Positions 46,265 to 54,383 of a stretch of 64,000 nt of DNA are shown in pieces. This DNA is from Salipiger pallidus (lineage in GTDB: Bacteria; Pseudomonadota; Alphaproteobacteria; Rhodobacterales; Rhodobacteraceae): contig NZ_BMJV01000003.1 of assembly GCF_014643635.1 (NCBI RefSeq), positions 124,001-188,000 of the forward strand, read 5' to 3'. The position numbers and the translations under genes were made by a program. The first letter of the stretch is position 1; each line of letters starts with the position of its first letter. The notes below the pieces were generated by a model that worked only from the letters and a program-made list of their open reading frames with translations, was not told where the DNA came from and did no database searches.

Positions 46265-47158
46265 CTATTCGTCCGCGCCGGGGAAGAAACAGTCGCCCGG
46301 CGACAGGGTAAAGATCTCCGCCCCGTCTGCGGTCACGCCTATGGAGTGCTCGAACTGAGCCGACAGGGACTTGTCGCGGGTGATCGCGGTCCACTCGTCC
46401 TTGAGCACCTTGGTCTCGGGGCGGCCAAGGTTCACCATGGGCTCGATGGTGAAGAACATCCCTTCCTCGAGCACCGGCCCGCTGCTGGCGCGGCCGTAGT
46501 GCAGCACGTTGGGCGGTGAGTGGAACACCTGGCCCAGCCCATGGCCGCAGAAATCGCGTACCACGGACATGCGCTGCGCCTCGACATAGCTCTGGATGGC
46601 GTGCCCGATGTCGCCGAAGGTGTTGCCGGGCTTCACCTGCTCGATGCCGAGCATCAGCGAATCGTGGGTCACCTGCATCAGGCGCTGGGCAAAGGGCTTG
46701 GGCTTGCCAGCCACGTACATGCGGCTGGAATCGCCGTGCCAGCCATCGAGGATCACCGTCACGTCGATGTTGAGGATGTCGCCATCCTGGAGCGTGTCGT
46801 CGGTTCGCCCGTGGCTGTCGTTCTTCCACTTGGGGATCTTGCTGCCCGGAATGCCGTGGCAGACCACGTGGTTCACCGAGATGCAGCTGGCATGCTGGTA
46901 GCCTTTGTAGCCGATGGTCGCCGAGGTGGCGTCCGAAGCCTCGACTGCGTCGCGGATGAAGGCCTCGATGGCGGCCGTGGTCTGGCCGGGGTGGATGATC
47001 TCGGCCACGTCGTCGAGGATCTTCGCGGTGATCGCCCCGGCGGCGGCCATACCGGCGTAGTCCTGAGGCTCGTGGATGCGGATGCCGTCACGGGTGAGAC
47101 GGCCGCCAGTGTCATTTCTCAAGGCTGCACGCTCCGGAAAATTGGGTGTTTCCCCCAT
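46265..47158 (-). CDS. map: Methionine aminopeptidase, type I
   Basis: Map removes the initiator methionine from nascent proteins. The 297-residue protein contains the metal-binding pattern: H in VVCHGIPG, D in NIDVTVILDGWHGDSSRM, H in CGHGLGQVFH, and E in FTIEPMV and FEHSIGV. A short lysine-rich insertion (SKIPKWKNDSHGRTDD) after CHGIPG lengthens the protein relative to E. coli Map (264 residues) and appears in some alphaproteobacterial type I enzymes. It is divergent from mscS. Confidence 0.96.
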   Translation of the reverse strand: MGETPNFPERAALRNDTGGRLTRDGIRIHEPQDYAGMAAAGAITAKILDDVAEIIHPGQTTAAIEAFIRDAVEASDATSATIGYKGYQHASCISVNHVVCHGIPGSKIPKWKNDSHGRTDDTLQDGDILNIDVTVILDGWHGDSSRMYVAGKPKPFAQRLMQVTHDSLMLGIEQVKPGNTFGDIGHAIQSYVEAQRMSVVRDFCGHGLGQVFHSPPNVLHYGRASSGPVLEEGMFFTIEPMVNLGRPETKVLKDEWTAITRDKSLSAQFEHSIGVTADGAEIFTLSPGDCFFPGADE

Positions 47159-47288
47159 TTAATCCCCATCGACGGCAAATGCCAGTACCCAAGCCGGAAG
47201 GCCGACCTAGCTCTTGCGCGTCGGGCGCCGCCCCGGCACACGGGAGGGACGACCGTAACATGTATCTGAAAGAGGCCTTTTTCGACCG

Positions 47289-48170
47289 ATGGAACAAGTT
47301 GAGAATATCCTGAACACCGACATCTACAACGGCACGTCGTTGTCCGATGTCCTGACCCTCGACTTCCTTGCGTCTCTGCTGGGCAACGTGGTGACGGGCC
47401 TGCTGATCCTGATCGTCGGCCTTCTCTTCGCGGGCTGGCTGAAGCGGCGCATCGCCAACATCTCTGCGGGCCGGGCAAGGCTCGACGATACGCTATTCAC
47501 CTTCCTTGGGCAGATCGCGCGCTACATCGTGATGATCTTCACGATCCTGATCCTGCTGAACAATCTCGGGATCGAGACGACCTCGATCATCGCCGCCCTT
47601 GGTGCCGCTGGCCTTGCGGTCGGTCTTGCCTTGCAGGGCACGCTGTCGAACGTGGCGGCGGGCGTGATGATCATCCTCTTCCGCCCCTTCAAGCTGGGTG
47701 ATTTCATCGAGGTGGCCGGCGAAATGGGCACCGTCAAGGACATCTCGCTCAACACGATCGAGCTGGCCTCGCTGTCCAACACCCAGGTGATCGTGCCCAA
47801 CAGCCAGGTCTGGGGCAACGTGATCGAGAATTACTCGGTCTACACCACCCGCCGGGCGGAATGGACCTTCGGCGTTGGCTACGGCGCGAACCTCAAAACC
47901 GCGCATGAGGTCATCATCAATACCATCATGGCGGACGAACGCTCCAAGACCGAGCCGGAACCGTTCATCCAGGTCAACAACCTCAACGACAGCTCCGTGG
48001 ACTTCCTCGTGCGCGTATGGGTCAGCTCGGCCGATTTCTTCGTCTACAAGGCGGACATGACGCGGGCCGTGAAGGAAGCGCTGGACGCGGCGGGCGTGCC
48101 GATCCCGTTCCCGACCCGCACCTTGTATATCGAGGGCGAGGACGACGCGGCGAAGATCGCCGCGCAGTAA
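47289..48170 (+). CDS. Small-conductance mechanosensitive channel (MscS family)
   Basis: The 293-residue channel protects against hypo-osmotic shock. It has three N-terminal transmembrane segments. TM3 is the glycine/alanine-rich pore helix IIAALGAAGLAVGLALQGTLSNVAAGVMI (about residues 99-127). The beta domain follows, with LFRPFKLGDFIEVAG and TQVIVPNSQVWGNVIENYS, then the C-terminal alpha/beta domain. Length and layout match E. coli MscS (286 residues). It is transcribed away from map and its stop lies 5 bases from that of rsmD. Confidence 0.94.
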   Translation: MEQVENILNTDIYNGTSLSDVLTLDFLASLLGNVVTGLLILIVGLLFAGWLKRRIANISAGRARLDDTLFTFLGQIARYIVMIFTILILLNNLGIETTSIIAALGAAGLAVGLALQGTLSNVAAGVMIILFRPFKLGDFIEVAGEMGTVKDISLNTIELASLSNTQVIVPNSQVWGNVIENYSVYTTRRAEWTFGVGYGANLKTAHEVIINTIMADERSKTEPEPFIQVNNLNDSSVDFLVRVWVSSADFFVYKADMTRAVKEALDAAGVPIPFPTRTLYIEGEDDAAKIAAQ

Positions 48171-48175
48171 GCGCC

Positions 48176-48736
48176 TCAGAGCCGGCGCAGCACGGTGGCG
48201 TGGGTGTCGCCGTAGCGCCGCGTATCGAGAAGATCGAAGCCCCCCGGTGCAAGCTGGGGGGTATTTTCTTCCCAGACCACAAGGGCACCTGGCGCGATCC
48301 ACCCCGCCCGATCCGCCGCCAGAAGCGCCTTGCCGCCCAGAGACTTGCCGTAAGGCGGGTCGAGGAACACGAGGGTTGCGGCCTCTCCGTCGTTGCTTGG
48401 CAGGCGGGTGGCATCGCGGCCGATGACCTTCGATCGGTCCTCGGCACCCAGAAGACGGATGTTGCCGCGCAGCAGGGTCAGCGACTTGCGCCCGTCATCG
48501 ACGAAAGTGCAGGCGCTGGCCCCGCGCGACAGCGCCTCGAGCCCCAGAGCCCCGGTCCCGGCGAAGAGATCGAGCACCTGCGCCTCCTCGAAAGGCTCGC
48601 CGAAGCGGCCCCCGGCGAGCATGTTGAACAGGCTCTCGCGCACGCGGTCGGTGGTGGGGCGCAAATGCGCGCCCGGATCGCCCTTGCCTACGGCGGTGAG
48701 CGCGCGGCCGCGCCAGTCCCCGGCAATGATCCTCAC
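48176..48736 (-). CDS. rsmD: 16S rRNA (guanine966-N2)-methyltransferase RsmD
   Basis: RsmD methylates G966 of 16S rRNA. The 186-residue Rossmann-fold methyltransferase begins MRIIAGDWRGRALTA, has RPTTDRVRESLFNML, the AdoMet motif VLDLFAGTGALGLEALSRGA (about residues 51-70) and the catalytic FLDPPYGKS (about 123-131). The start codon is GTG and overlaps the stop of the upstream flavoprotein gene (GTGA). All motifs are present. Confidence 0.95.
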   Translation of the reverse strand: MRIIAGDWRGRALTAVGKGDPGAHLRPTTDRVRESLFNMLAGGRFGEPFEEAQVLDLFAGTGALGLEALSRGASACTFVDDGRKSLTLLRGNIRLLGAEDRSKVIGRDATRLPSNDGEAATLVFLDPPYGKSLGGKALLAADRAGWIAPGALVVWEENTPQLAPGGFDLLDTRRYGDTHATVLRRL

Positions 48737-49935
48737 TTGAGCAGCGCCTTCAGCTCGGTTTCGGGGTCGGAAACGGCCTCGGGGGCAGGGGATTTACCGG
48801 CCTCGATCAGGCGCTTGCCGACCATGTAGGCGCGCGGATCGTTCATCGCGTCCAACGCCAGAAGCGTGCCCCCGGCGTAATACCAGTGCGACACCGCATC
48901 GCCGGTCTTGCGCACTACGACGCTGTCATATCCGGCGTTGAGCCCGGCGATCTGCAACTTCACATCGTACTGGTCGGACCAGAACCACGGCTTGGCCTCG
49001 TAGGCGCGGCCTTCGCCCATGATGTTGTCCGCCACGCATTCCGCCTGGTCGATGGCATTGCCCACGCTTTCCAGCCGGATCTGGTCCCCCTTCCACGGGA
49101 ACGACGCACAATCGCCTGCCGCCCACACGTTTGCCGCCGAGGTGCGCCCTGTGGCATCGGTGCGGATGCCGTTCTCAATGTCGATGCCCGCGGCCTCGGC
49201 CAGTTCGATCCCCGGCAGGATGCCGACGCCCGCGATAACAAAATCCACGTCCAGCGTGGTGCCATCGGTCAGCTCGGCCCCGCTCACGGCCCCGTCGCCG
49301 GTCAGCCGCCCAAGTCCGACGCCCTCGCGGATGTCGACGCCATGGGCGATGTGCAATGCCCGGAAGTAATCCGAGGTTTCGGTCGATGCGACGCGCTGCA
49401 GGATACGCTCTGCCATTTCGACCAGCGTCACCTTCAGGCCCAGCTTGGACGCCACCGCCGCCGCCTCGAGGCCGATATAGCCGCCGCCGACGATCAGCAC
49501 TCTGGCACCTTGGGTGAAGCGGGGCTTCATGGCGTCCACATCGGCGATGGAGCGTACGGCAAAGACCCCGTCCAGCGTGCCGCCGATGGCCTCGGGCAGC
49601 ATGCGCGGGGCAGATCCTGTGCAGAACACAAGGTCATCCCACTCGATCTTGCGTCCGTCTGCGATCAATGTGCGCGCTTCTGTGTCCACTGCCGTCACCG
49701 GCGTGCCGAGAATCAGCTCGATGTTCTGGTCGTCATAGAAAGCGCGGGGGCGCAGGAATAGGCGATCCTCCTCCATCTCGCCCAGCAGGTAGGCCTTGGA
49801 CAGTGGCGGGCGCTGGTAGGGAGGGAACGACTCGTCCCCGATCATGGTGATCTGCCCGTCGAACCCCTTGGAGCGCAGCCGCGCCACCATCGAGGCGCTT
49901 GCCTGCCCCGCGCCGATCACAACGACTTTCCCCAT
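48733..49935 (-). CDS. FAD-dependent ferredoxin reductase-type oxidoreductase
   Basis: The 400-residue flavoprotein has two dinucleotide-binding motifs: FAD site VVVIGAGQASASMVARL (residues 3-19) and NAD(P)H site VLIVGGGYIGLEAAAVASKLGL (about 143-164). The later FAD motif is NVWAAGDCASFP. The ordering and ESVGNAIDQAECVADNIMG match reductases that feed [2Fe-2S] ferredoxins of P450 or ring-hydroxylating systems (rhodocoxin or putidaredoxin reductase type). No ferredoxin or oxygenase is adjacent. It is divergent from a peroxiredoxin gene across 88 bases. Confidence 0.9.
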   Translation of the reverse strand: MGKVVVIGAGQASASMVARLRSKGFDGQITMIGDESFPPYQRPPLSKAYLLGEMEEDRLFLRPRAFYDDQNIELILGTPVTAVDTEARTLIADGRKIEWDDLVFCTGSAPRMLPEAIGGTLDGVFAVRSIADVDAMKPRFTQGARVLIVGGGYIGLEAAAVASKLGLKVTLVEMAERILQRVASTETSDYFRALHIAHGVDIREGVGLGRLTGDGAVSGAELTDGTTLDVDFVIAGVGILPGIELAEAAGIDIENGIRTDATGRTSAANVWAAGDCASFPWKGDQIRLESVGNAIDQAECVADNIMGEGRAYEAKPWFWSDQYDVKLQIAGLNAGYDSVVVRKTGDAVSHWYYAGGTLLALDAMNDPRAYMVGKRLIEAGKSPAPEAVSDPETELKALLK

Positions 49936-50023
49936 GCCCTGCCTTCCTTTTTTAAGAGTGGTCCGATTGCCGCGCAGCCTATATCCCTGAAACGTCAGAA
50001 CGCAACGCAAGGAGACGTGCACA

Positions 50024-50512
50024 ATGGCCATTTCCAAGGGCGATACCCTTCCCGACGCAACCCTCCTCGCCATGGGCGAGAACGGCCCCGAACAGGTGGC
50101 GCTGTCGGACAAGCTCAAGGGCCGCAAGGTGGTAATCTTTGCCGTGCCCGGCGCCTTCACCCCCACCTGCAGCGTGGCGCATGTGCCCAGCTTCGTGCGC
50201 ACGAAGGACCAGTTTGCAGAGAAGGGCGTGGACGAGATCATCTGCCTGTCGGTGAACGATGCCTTCGTCATGGACGCCTGGGGCAAGTCCACCGGAGCGT
50301 CCGAAGCGGGCATCACCCTGCTTGGCGATCCCGAGAGCGCGTTCACCAGTGCCATCGGCATGGATTTCACCGCGCCGCCCGCCGGTCTCATCAAGCGCTC
50401 CAAGCGCTACGCGATGGTGGTCGAGGATGGCACGGTCACCCTGCTGCACGCCGAGGCCAGCCCCGGCGAATGCGAGATCTCCGCGGGCGAGAGCCTGCTG
50501 GCGGAGATGTGA
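50024..50512 (+). CDS. Peroxiredoxin of the Prx5/type II family
   Basis: The 162-residue thiol peroxidase reduces peroxides. The peroxidatic cysteine is in VPGAFTPTCSVAHVPSF (near residue 49). A second cysteine in PGECEISAGE (about residue 149) is at the position of the Prx5 resolving cysteine. The AAGGAG site precedes the ATG. No fused glutaredoxin domain is present, unlike some bacterial Prx5 proteins. The divergent flavoprotein reductase gene may share a promoter region with it. Confidence 0.94.
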   Translation: MAISKGDTLPDATLLAMGENGPEQVALSDKLKGRKVVIFAVPGAFTPTCSVAHVPSFVRTKDQFAEKGVDEIICLSVNDAFVMDAWGKSTGASEAGITLLGDPESAFTSAIGMDFTAPPAGLIKRSKRYAMVVEDGTVTLLHAEASPGECEISAGESLLAEM

Positions 50513-50520
50513 TCTAGGGC

Positions 50521-50544
50521 GGGGCGCTGGGTTTGCGGCGCCCC
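50521..50544 (+). terminator. Hairpin downstream of the peroxiredoxin gene
   Basis: GGGGCGC (50521-50527) pairs with GCGCCCC (50538-50544) around a 10-base loop, 8 bases after the stop. The following bases (CCTGTT) are only weakly T-rich. Confidence 0.45.
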
Positions 50545-50560
50545 CCTGTTCCCACCGCGG

Positions 50561-50927
50561 TCAGGCCGCGGGGGCTGGCGCGTCGAACCGAATGGGCCCT
50601 TCTGGGTGATGAATGCGATCAGCACCAGAAGCCCGATGACCGGGAGGAGCGTCAGAAGACGCCACCAGCCTGAACGGTCGATGTCATGCAGCCGCCGCGC
50701 GCCCACCGCGAGATTGGGGATCAGCACGGCCAGACCAAAGATCGACCCAAGTACCGAGATCTGCGCACTACCGGCTGTGCTTCCAAGATCATCGCATCAA
50801 CGATCCCTAGCACGATGTTTCCGAGGAACACGAACAGCGCGAACCACCAGAATTCCGGGCGCTTTGCCCGTGCCGAGAGAGTTGTCTACTTGCGCAAGCA
50901 GGTTGCGACAGCGGTCTTGAAGTCCAT
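50561..50927 (-). pseudogene. Decayed DUF805-family membrane protein gene
   Basis: On the minus strand MDFKTAVATCLRK is followed by a TAG at codon 14. The same frame continues as RPEFWWFALFVFLGNIVLGIVDAMIL. A one-base loss near 50785 then shifts to GSTAGSAQISVLGSIFGLAVLIPN, LAVGARRLHDIDRSGWWRLLTLLP and VIGLLVLIAFITQKG, and a last shift near 50600 leads to a short RFDAPAPAA end. This is the complete DUF805 pattern (N-terminal SGR.pEFWWF, RRLHD..rSGWW, final G..G.N.fGp), broken by at least three lesions. It is very unlikely to make a functional protein. Confidence 0.8.
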
Positions 50928-51034
50928 GGTGACACCCCTCCGTGGTGCAGGAGCCCTTGCGCAGCGGACATTGTGCGGGAATGCCTGCAGGGAGATCTGA
51001 CCACGGGAGATGTCATGCACTCAGTCCTGCCGTG

Positions 51035-51637
51035 TCAGCCGGCGCGGCGCAGGTCCGCGATCATGGCGTCGATATCGCCACGCCGGCGGTCAAGCATGGA
51101 CCCGATCTCGGTGCGTTCGGTCAGCAGCATGTTCACGCCCTCGACATACATGTTGTAGAATTTCCCTGACTTTTCACCCACGAAGAAGGTCACGTCGAAG
51201 GGCGACTGGCCGCGCAGCAGAGCCATGGTCTGCACCTGGTAAGCGTTCTTGACCTTCGAGGTGCCCTGCACCTCGATCCGGCCGCCGATGAACTTGCGGA
51301 ACTGCTTGCCGTATTTGCGCGCCACGTAGCCCGAGAAGGCGGCGGTGAACGCCTTTTTCTGCGCCGGGCTGGCGCGGCGGCCGTCGGCCCCCAGCGCGTA
51401 GGCAGCGATATAGGGCATGTCTCCATAGGTCTGGAAGATACGTTCGAACCGCGAGATCATCGCGGATTCCGAGCCGCCGCTGTCGATGACACCGTTGATG
51501 TCGGTAACCATGCGGTTGACGAGGTCCTGCGCCTGCCCGGCGCTGACCGCCAGTGCGGCGCCCGGCAGGGTCGCCACGAGGGCCGCCGCGGCCGCGCCGC
51601 CGATGATGCCCCTGCGGGTGTGGAAATGCATGGTCAT
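51035..51637 (-). CDS. mlaC: MlaC-family phospholipid-binding periplasmic protein
   Basis: MlaC shuttles phospholipids between the outer-membrane MlaA complex and the inner-membrane MlaFEDB transporter. The 200-residue protein starts with an RR-containing signal (HTRRGIIGGAAAAALVATLPGAALA) that could be Tat-dependent. The mature domain has MISRFERIFQTYGDMPYIAAYALG and AFSGYVARKYGKQF, the family signature, then VNMLLTERTEIGSMLDRRRGDIDAMI near the C-terminus. It starts one base inside the mlaA stop (TGATG). The transporter genes mlaFEDB are not in the window. Confidence 0.92.
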   Translation of the reverse strand: MTMHFHTRRGIIGGAAAAALVATLPGAALAVSAGQAQDLVNRMVTDINGVIDSGGSESAMISRFERIFQTYGDMPYIAAYALGADGRRASPAQKKAFTAAFSGYVARKYGKQFRKFIGGRIEVQGTSKVKNAYQVQTMALLRGQSPFDVTFFVGEKSGKFYNMYVEGVNMLLTERTEIGSMLDRRRGDIDAMIADLRRAG

Positions 51638-52416
51638 CAGAATCCCTCCGTGTCGATTGCCTCGGGGTCAATATAGTCCGATCCGCCGGCGCTTTCATCT
51701 CCCAGCTCGTAGCGGCGGTTTTGCAGGTAGATGGTGCGCAGCTGGGCGTAGCTGTCGGCGCTGCCGTCCAGCAGCGCATCGATGGTGTCGCCGTTCTCGG
51801 CCACGTCCAGCGCCTTGTCACCGACCCGCACCGCCTTGACGTAATAGCGGTCGGGGGCGGGGATCACGTAGCTCAGCGGATCGGTGAAAAGATCGAAGAT
51901 CCGCCCCACCGCCTCGCGTTCGGTGTTGGGGCCAAGCACGGGCAGTTCGATGTAGGCGCCCTCGGGGAAGCCCCAGACATACAGCGTCTCGCCGAAATCG
52001 GTGTCATCCTCGGGCAGGCCCAAGGGCGTGGCGACATCGAAAAGCCCGGCAATGCCCGCCGTGGCGTTGAGCGTGAAGCGCGCGGTATTGCGCAGCGCCC
52101 GCCCGGGGCGCAGCTGCAGCACCTGGTTGACCACCACCTGCGGCAGGGACACGGTGTCAGCGAAGTTGTGCACCCCTGTGCTGACCGGCGTTGGCAGCGA
52201 CGACATCACCCCCGGCCCGTCCCCGCCCGACACGGCCCCCGCAAGGCGCTTGTTGAAGGCGTGGACCCGGCGGTTGGCGCCCTCGTTGGGATCAAAGATG
52301 CCATCCGGCGCCTCGCCCGGTCCCGGCACGGCGCAGGCACCAAGCCCAAGCAGCGCAGCAAGCATGAGGGCGACGACGGGGCTGCGCCGCGATGCGGTCC
52401 GGTGGGCGAATGACAT
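51637..52416 (-). CDS. mlaA: MlaA (VacJ) outer-membrane lipoprotein
   Basis: MlaA removes mislocalised phospholipids from the outer leaflet of the outer membrane. The 259-residue protein has a lipoprotein signal peptide ending LGLGAC (lipobox cysteine near residue 28). The family blocks are FDPNEGANRRVHAFNKRL, GVHNFADTVSLPQVVVNQVLQLRPGRALRNTARF (about 82-115) and the LPVLGPNTEREAVGRIFDLFTDPLSYV segment. The acidic C-terminus (DYIDPEAIDTEGF) is common in alphaproteobacterial MlaA. It is translationally coupled to mlaC. Confidence 0.95.
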   Translation of the reverse strand: MSFAHRTASRRSPVVALMLAALLGLGACAVPGPGEAPDGIFDPNEGANRRVHAFNKRLAGAVSGGDGPGVMSSLPTPVSTGVHNFADTVSLPQVVVNQVLQLRPGRALRNTARFTLNATAGIAGLFDVATPLGLPEDDTDFGETLYVWGFPEGAYIELPVLGPNTEREAVGRIFDLFTDPLSYVIPAPDRYYVKAVRVGDKALDVAENGDTIDALLDGSADSYAQLRTIYLQNRRYELGDESAGGSDYIDPEAIDTEGF

Positions 52417-52652
52417 TGGAAATTCCCGAGGATTGAATAGAACGATGGACGGTAAGCACCGCTGACAGCTTTGCAGGCAAGCAGGCCGTCAGGCAACACT
52501 GCCAACTGAATCGCGTTTGTGGCATCGGCGTGACACGGCAATGGGTCGGTCACATTCACTAAAGGGTTTGTGGCGCATACTAAGCGAGAATGCCGCATAC
52601 TCGAAAAGACTTCTCTGCGGATGGCGCAGGGATGCTCGGGGCAGGGAAGACA

Positions 52653-54383
52653 ATGGCGAACAGGACCACCGGCAAGGGACTGGAAGAGCTTCGTGCCGCG
52701 AGGCGCGCGAGCCGGCCGTACTATTGGCTGACCGGCGTCTTCAGCGTCTTCGTCAACCTGCTGATGCTGACCGGGCCGCTCTACATGTTGCAGGTCTACG
52801 ACCGGGTGCTTGGTTCGCGGTCGGTGGCGACGCTGGTGGCGCTGTCGGTGCTGGTGCTCTTTCTTTACGGCATGATGGGTCTGCTCGACTACGCCCGAGG
52901 CCGGATTATGGCGCGGGTGGCGGCGCGGTTCCAGTCGGCGCTCGACATGCGGATCTTCGACGCCGTGATGCGCCGCGCCGCGGTCCAGCCTGACGAGCTG
53001 GCGGCGACCGGCCTCAAGGATCTCGAGGCAGTGCAGAGACTGATGGCTTCGCCGGTGCTCATGGCCTTCTTCGACATTCCGTGGACGCCAATCTTCATCG
53101 CGGGGATCTTCGTCTTCCACCCGTGGCTCGGCTTCCTCGCGCTGGGCGGTGGGCTGGTGCTTGTTGCGGTCACCGTCCTCAACCAGCTGCTGAGCGCGAC
53201 ACCGACGCTGACATCCAACCGTGCCATCCTGCAGGCCGAAACCACGTCGGAGCAGATCCGCAGCGAGGCAGAGATGGTGCAATCCCTCGGCATGCGTGAC
53301 GCAGCGTTCAAGCGCTGGAACAAGGCGCGGGCCAAGGCGCTGTCAGGACAGATTGGCACCACGGATATCATCGGCACCTTCACGGTGACCACCCGCACCT
53401 TCCGGCTGTTCCTGCAGTCGGCGATGTTGGGCCTTGGCGCGTTTCTTGTGCTTCGCGGAGAGATGACGCCGGGGGCGATGATCGCGGGCTCCATCCTCAT
53501 GGGCCGTGCCCTTGCCCCGATCGAGCTCGCGGTGGGCCAGTGGCCGTTGGTGACGCGCGCGCGCAGGGGGTGGGACAACCTCGTGCGGCTTCTGTCCGAG
53601 GTCCCGCCCGAGGACAATCGCACCGCTCTGCCGCAGCCGCGTGCCAGTCTCGAGGTCACGCAGCTGACGGTGGTGCCGCCGGGCGAACACCAAGCCGCGC
53701 TGCGGCTGGTCAGTTTCCACATGGTGCCGGGGCAGGCGCTTGGAGTGATCGGACCGTCTGGTGCCGGCAAATCTACCCTGGCGCGGGCGATCACCGGGGT
53801 CTGGCGGCCTGCGGGGGGCAAGATCCGCCTCGATGGCGCGTCTCTGGACCAGTATGGGCAGGATCTGGGGCGGCACATCGGCTACCTGCCGCAGCGCGTG
53901 ACGCTGTTCGACGGCACCATCGCCGAGAACATTTCCCGCCTCTCCGACTCCCCCGACCCCGAGGCCATCGTCGCCGCCGCCCGCAAGGCCGACGCGCATG
54001 ACATGATCCTACGGCTGCCCGCTGGCTATGACACCCGCGTCACCGCCAGCGGCGGGCGGCTGTCAGGCGGTCAGATGCAGCGCATCGGGCTGGCGCGGGC
54101 CATGTATGGTGATCCACGGATCCTCGTTCTGGATGAGCCCAACTCCAACCTCGACAACGAAGGGTCCGAGGCGGTCAACCGCGCCATCCGCACCATGAAG
54201 GCCGAAGGCCGGTCGGTGATGATCATGGCCCACCGCCCCGCTGCGATCCGGGAATGCGACATGCTCTTGATGCTTGAAAACGGGGGGCGAGCCGCCTTCG
54301 GTCCGCGGGACGAAGTGATGCGATCCATGGTCAAGAACCACGACCAGATTGCCCGGAGCACCGGGCCGGGAGGAGTGCGATGA
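52653..54383 (+). CDS. Type I secretion ABC transporter (PrtD-like)
   Basis: The 576-residue half-transporter has a membrane domain (about residues 22-305) with YYWLTGVFSVFVNLLMLTGPLYMLQVYDRVLGSRS, the PrtD/HasD signature near residues 23-57, and a nucleotide-binding domain with Walker A GPSGAGKST (about 367), the signature LSGGQMQRIGLARAM and Walker B LVLDEPNSNLD. It lacks the N-terminal peptidase-like C39 domain of HlyB. The start at 52653 has GGGA in ribosome-binding position; an in-frame ATG at 52590 would add 21 residues. It overlaps the HlyD-type gene by ATGA, so the two form an export pair. No TolC or RTX substrate gene is near. Confidence 0.92.
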   Translation: MANRTTGKGLEELRAARRASRPYYWLTGVFSVFVNLLMLTGPLYMLQVYDRVLGSRSVATLVALSVLVLFLYGMMGLLDYARGRIMARVAARFQSALDMRIFDAVMRRAAVQPDELAATGLKDLEAVQRLMASPVLMAFFDIPWTPIFIAGIFVFHPWLGFLALGGGLVLVAVTVLNQLLSATPTLTSNRAILQAETTSEQIRSEAEMVQSLGMRDAAFKRWNKARAKALSGQIGTTDIIGTFTVTTRTFRLFLQSAMLGLGAFLVLRGEMTPGAMIAGSILMGRALAPIELAVGQWPLVTRARRGWDNLVRLLSEVPPEDNRTALPQPRASLEVTQLTVVPPGEHQAALRLVSFHMVPGQALGVIGPSGAGKSTLARAITGVWRPAGGKIRLDGASLDQYGQDLGRHIGYLPQRVTLFDGTIAENISRLSDSPDPEAIVAAARKADAHDMILRLPAGYDTRVTASGGRLSGGQMQRIGLARAMYGDPRILVLDEPNSNLDNEGSEAVNRAIRTMKAEGRSVMIMAHRPAAIRECDMLLMLENGGRAAFGPRDEVMRSMVKNHDQIARSTGPGGVR

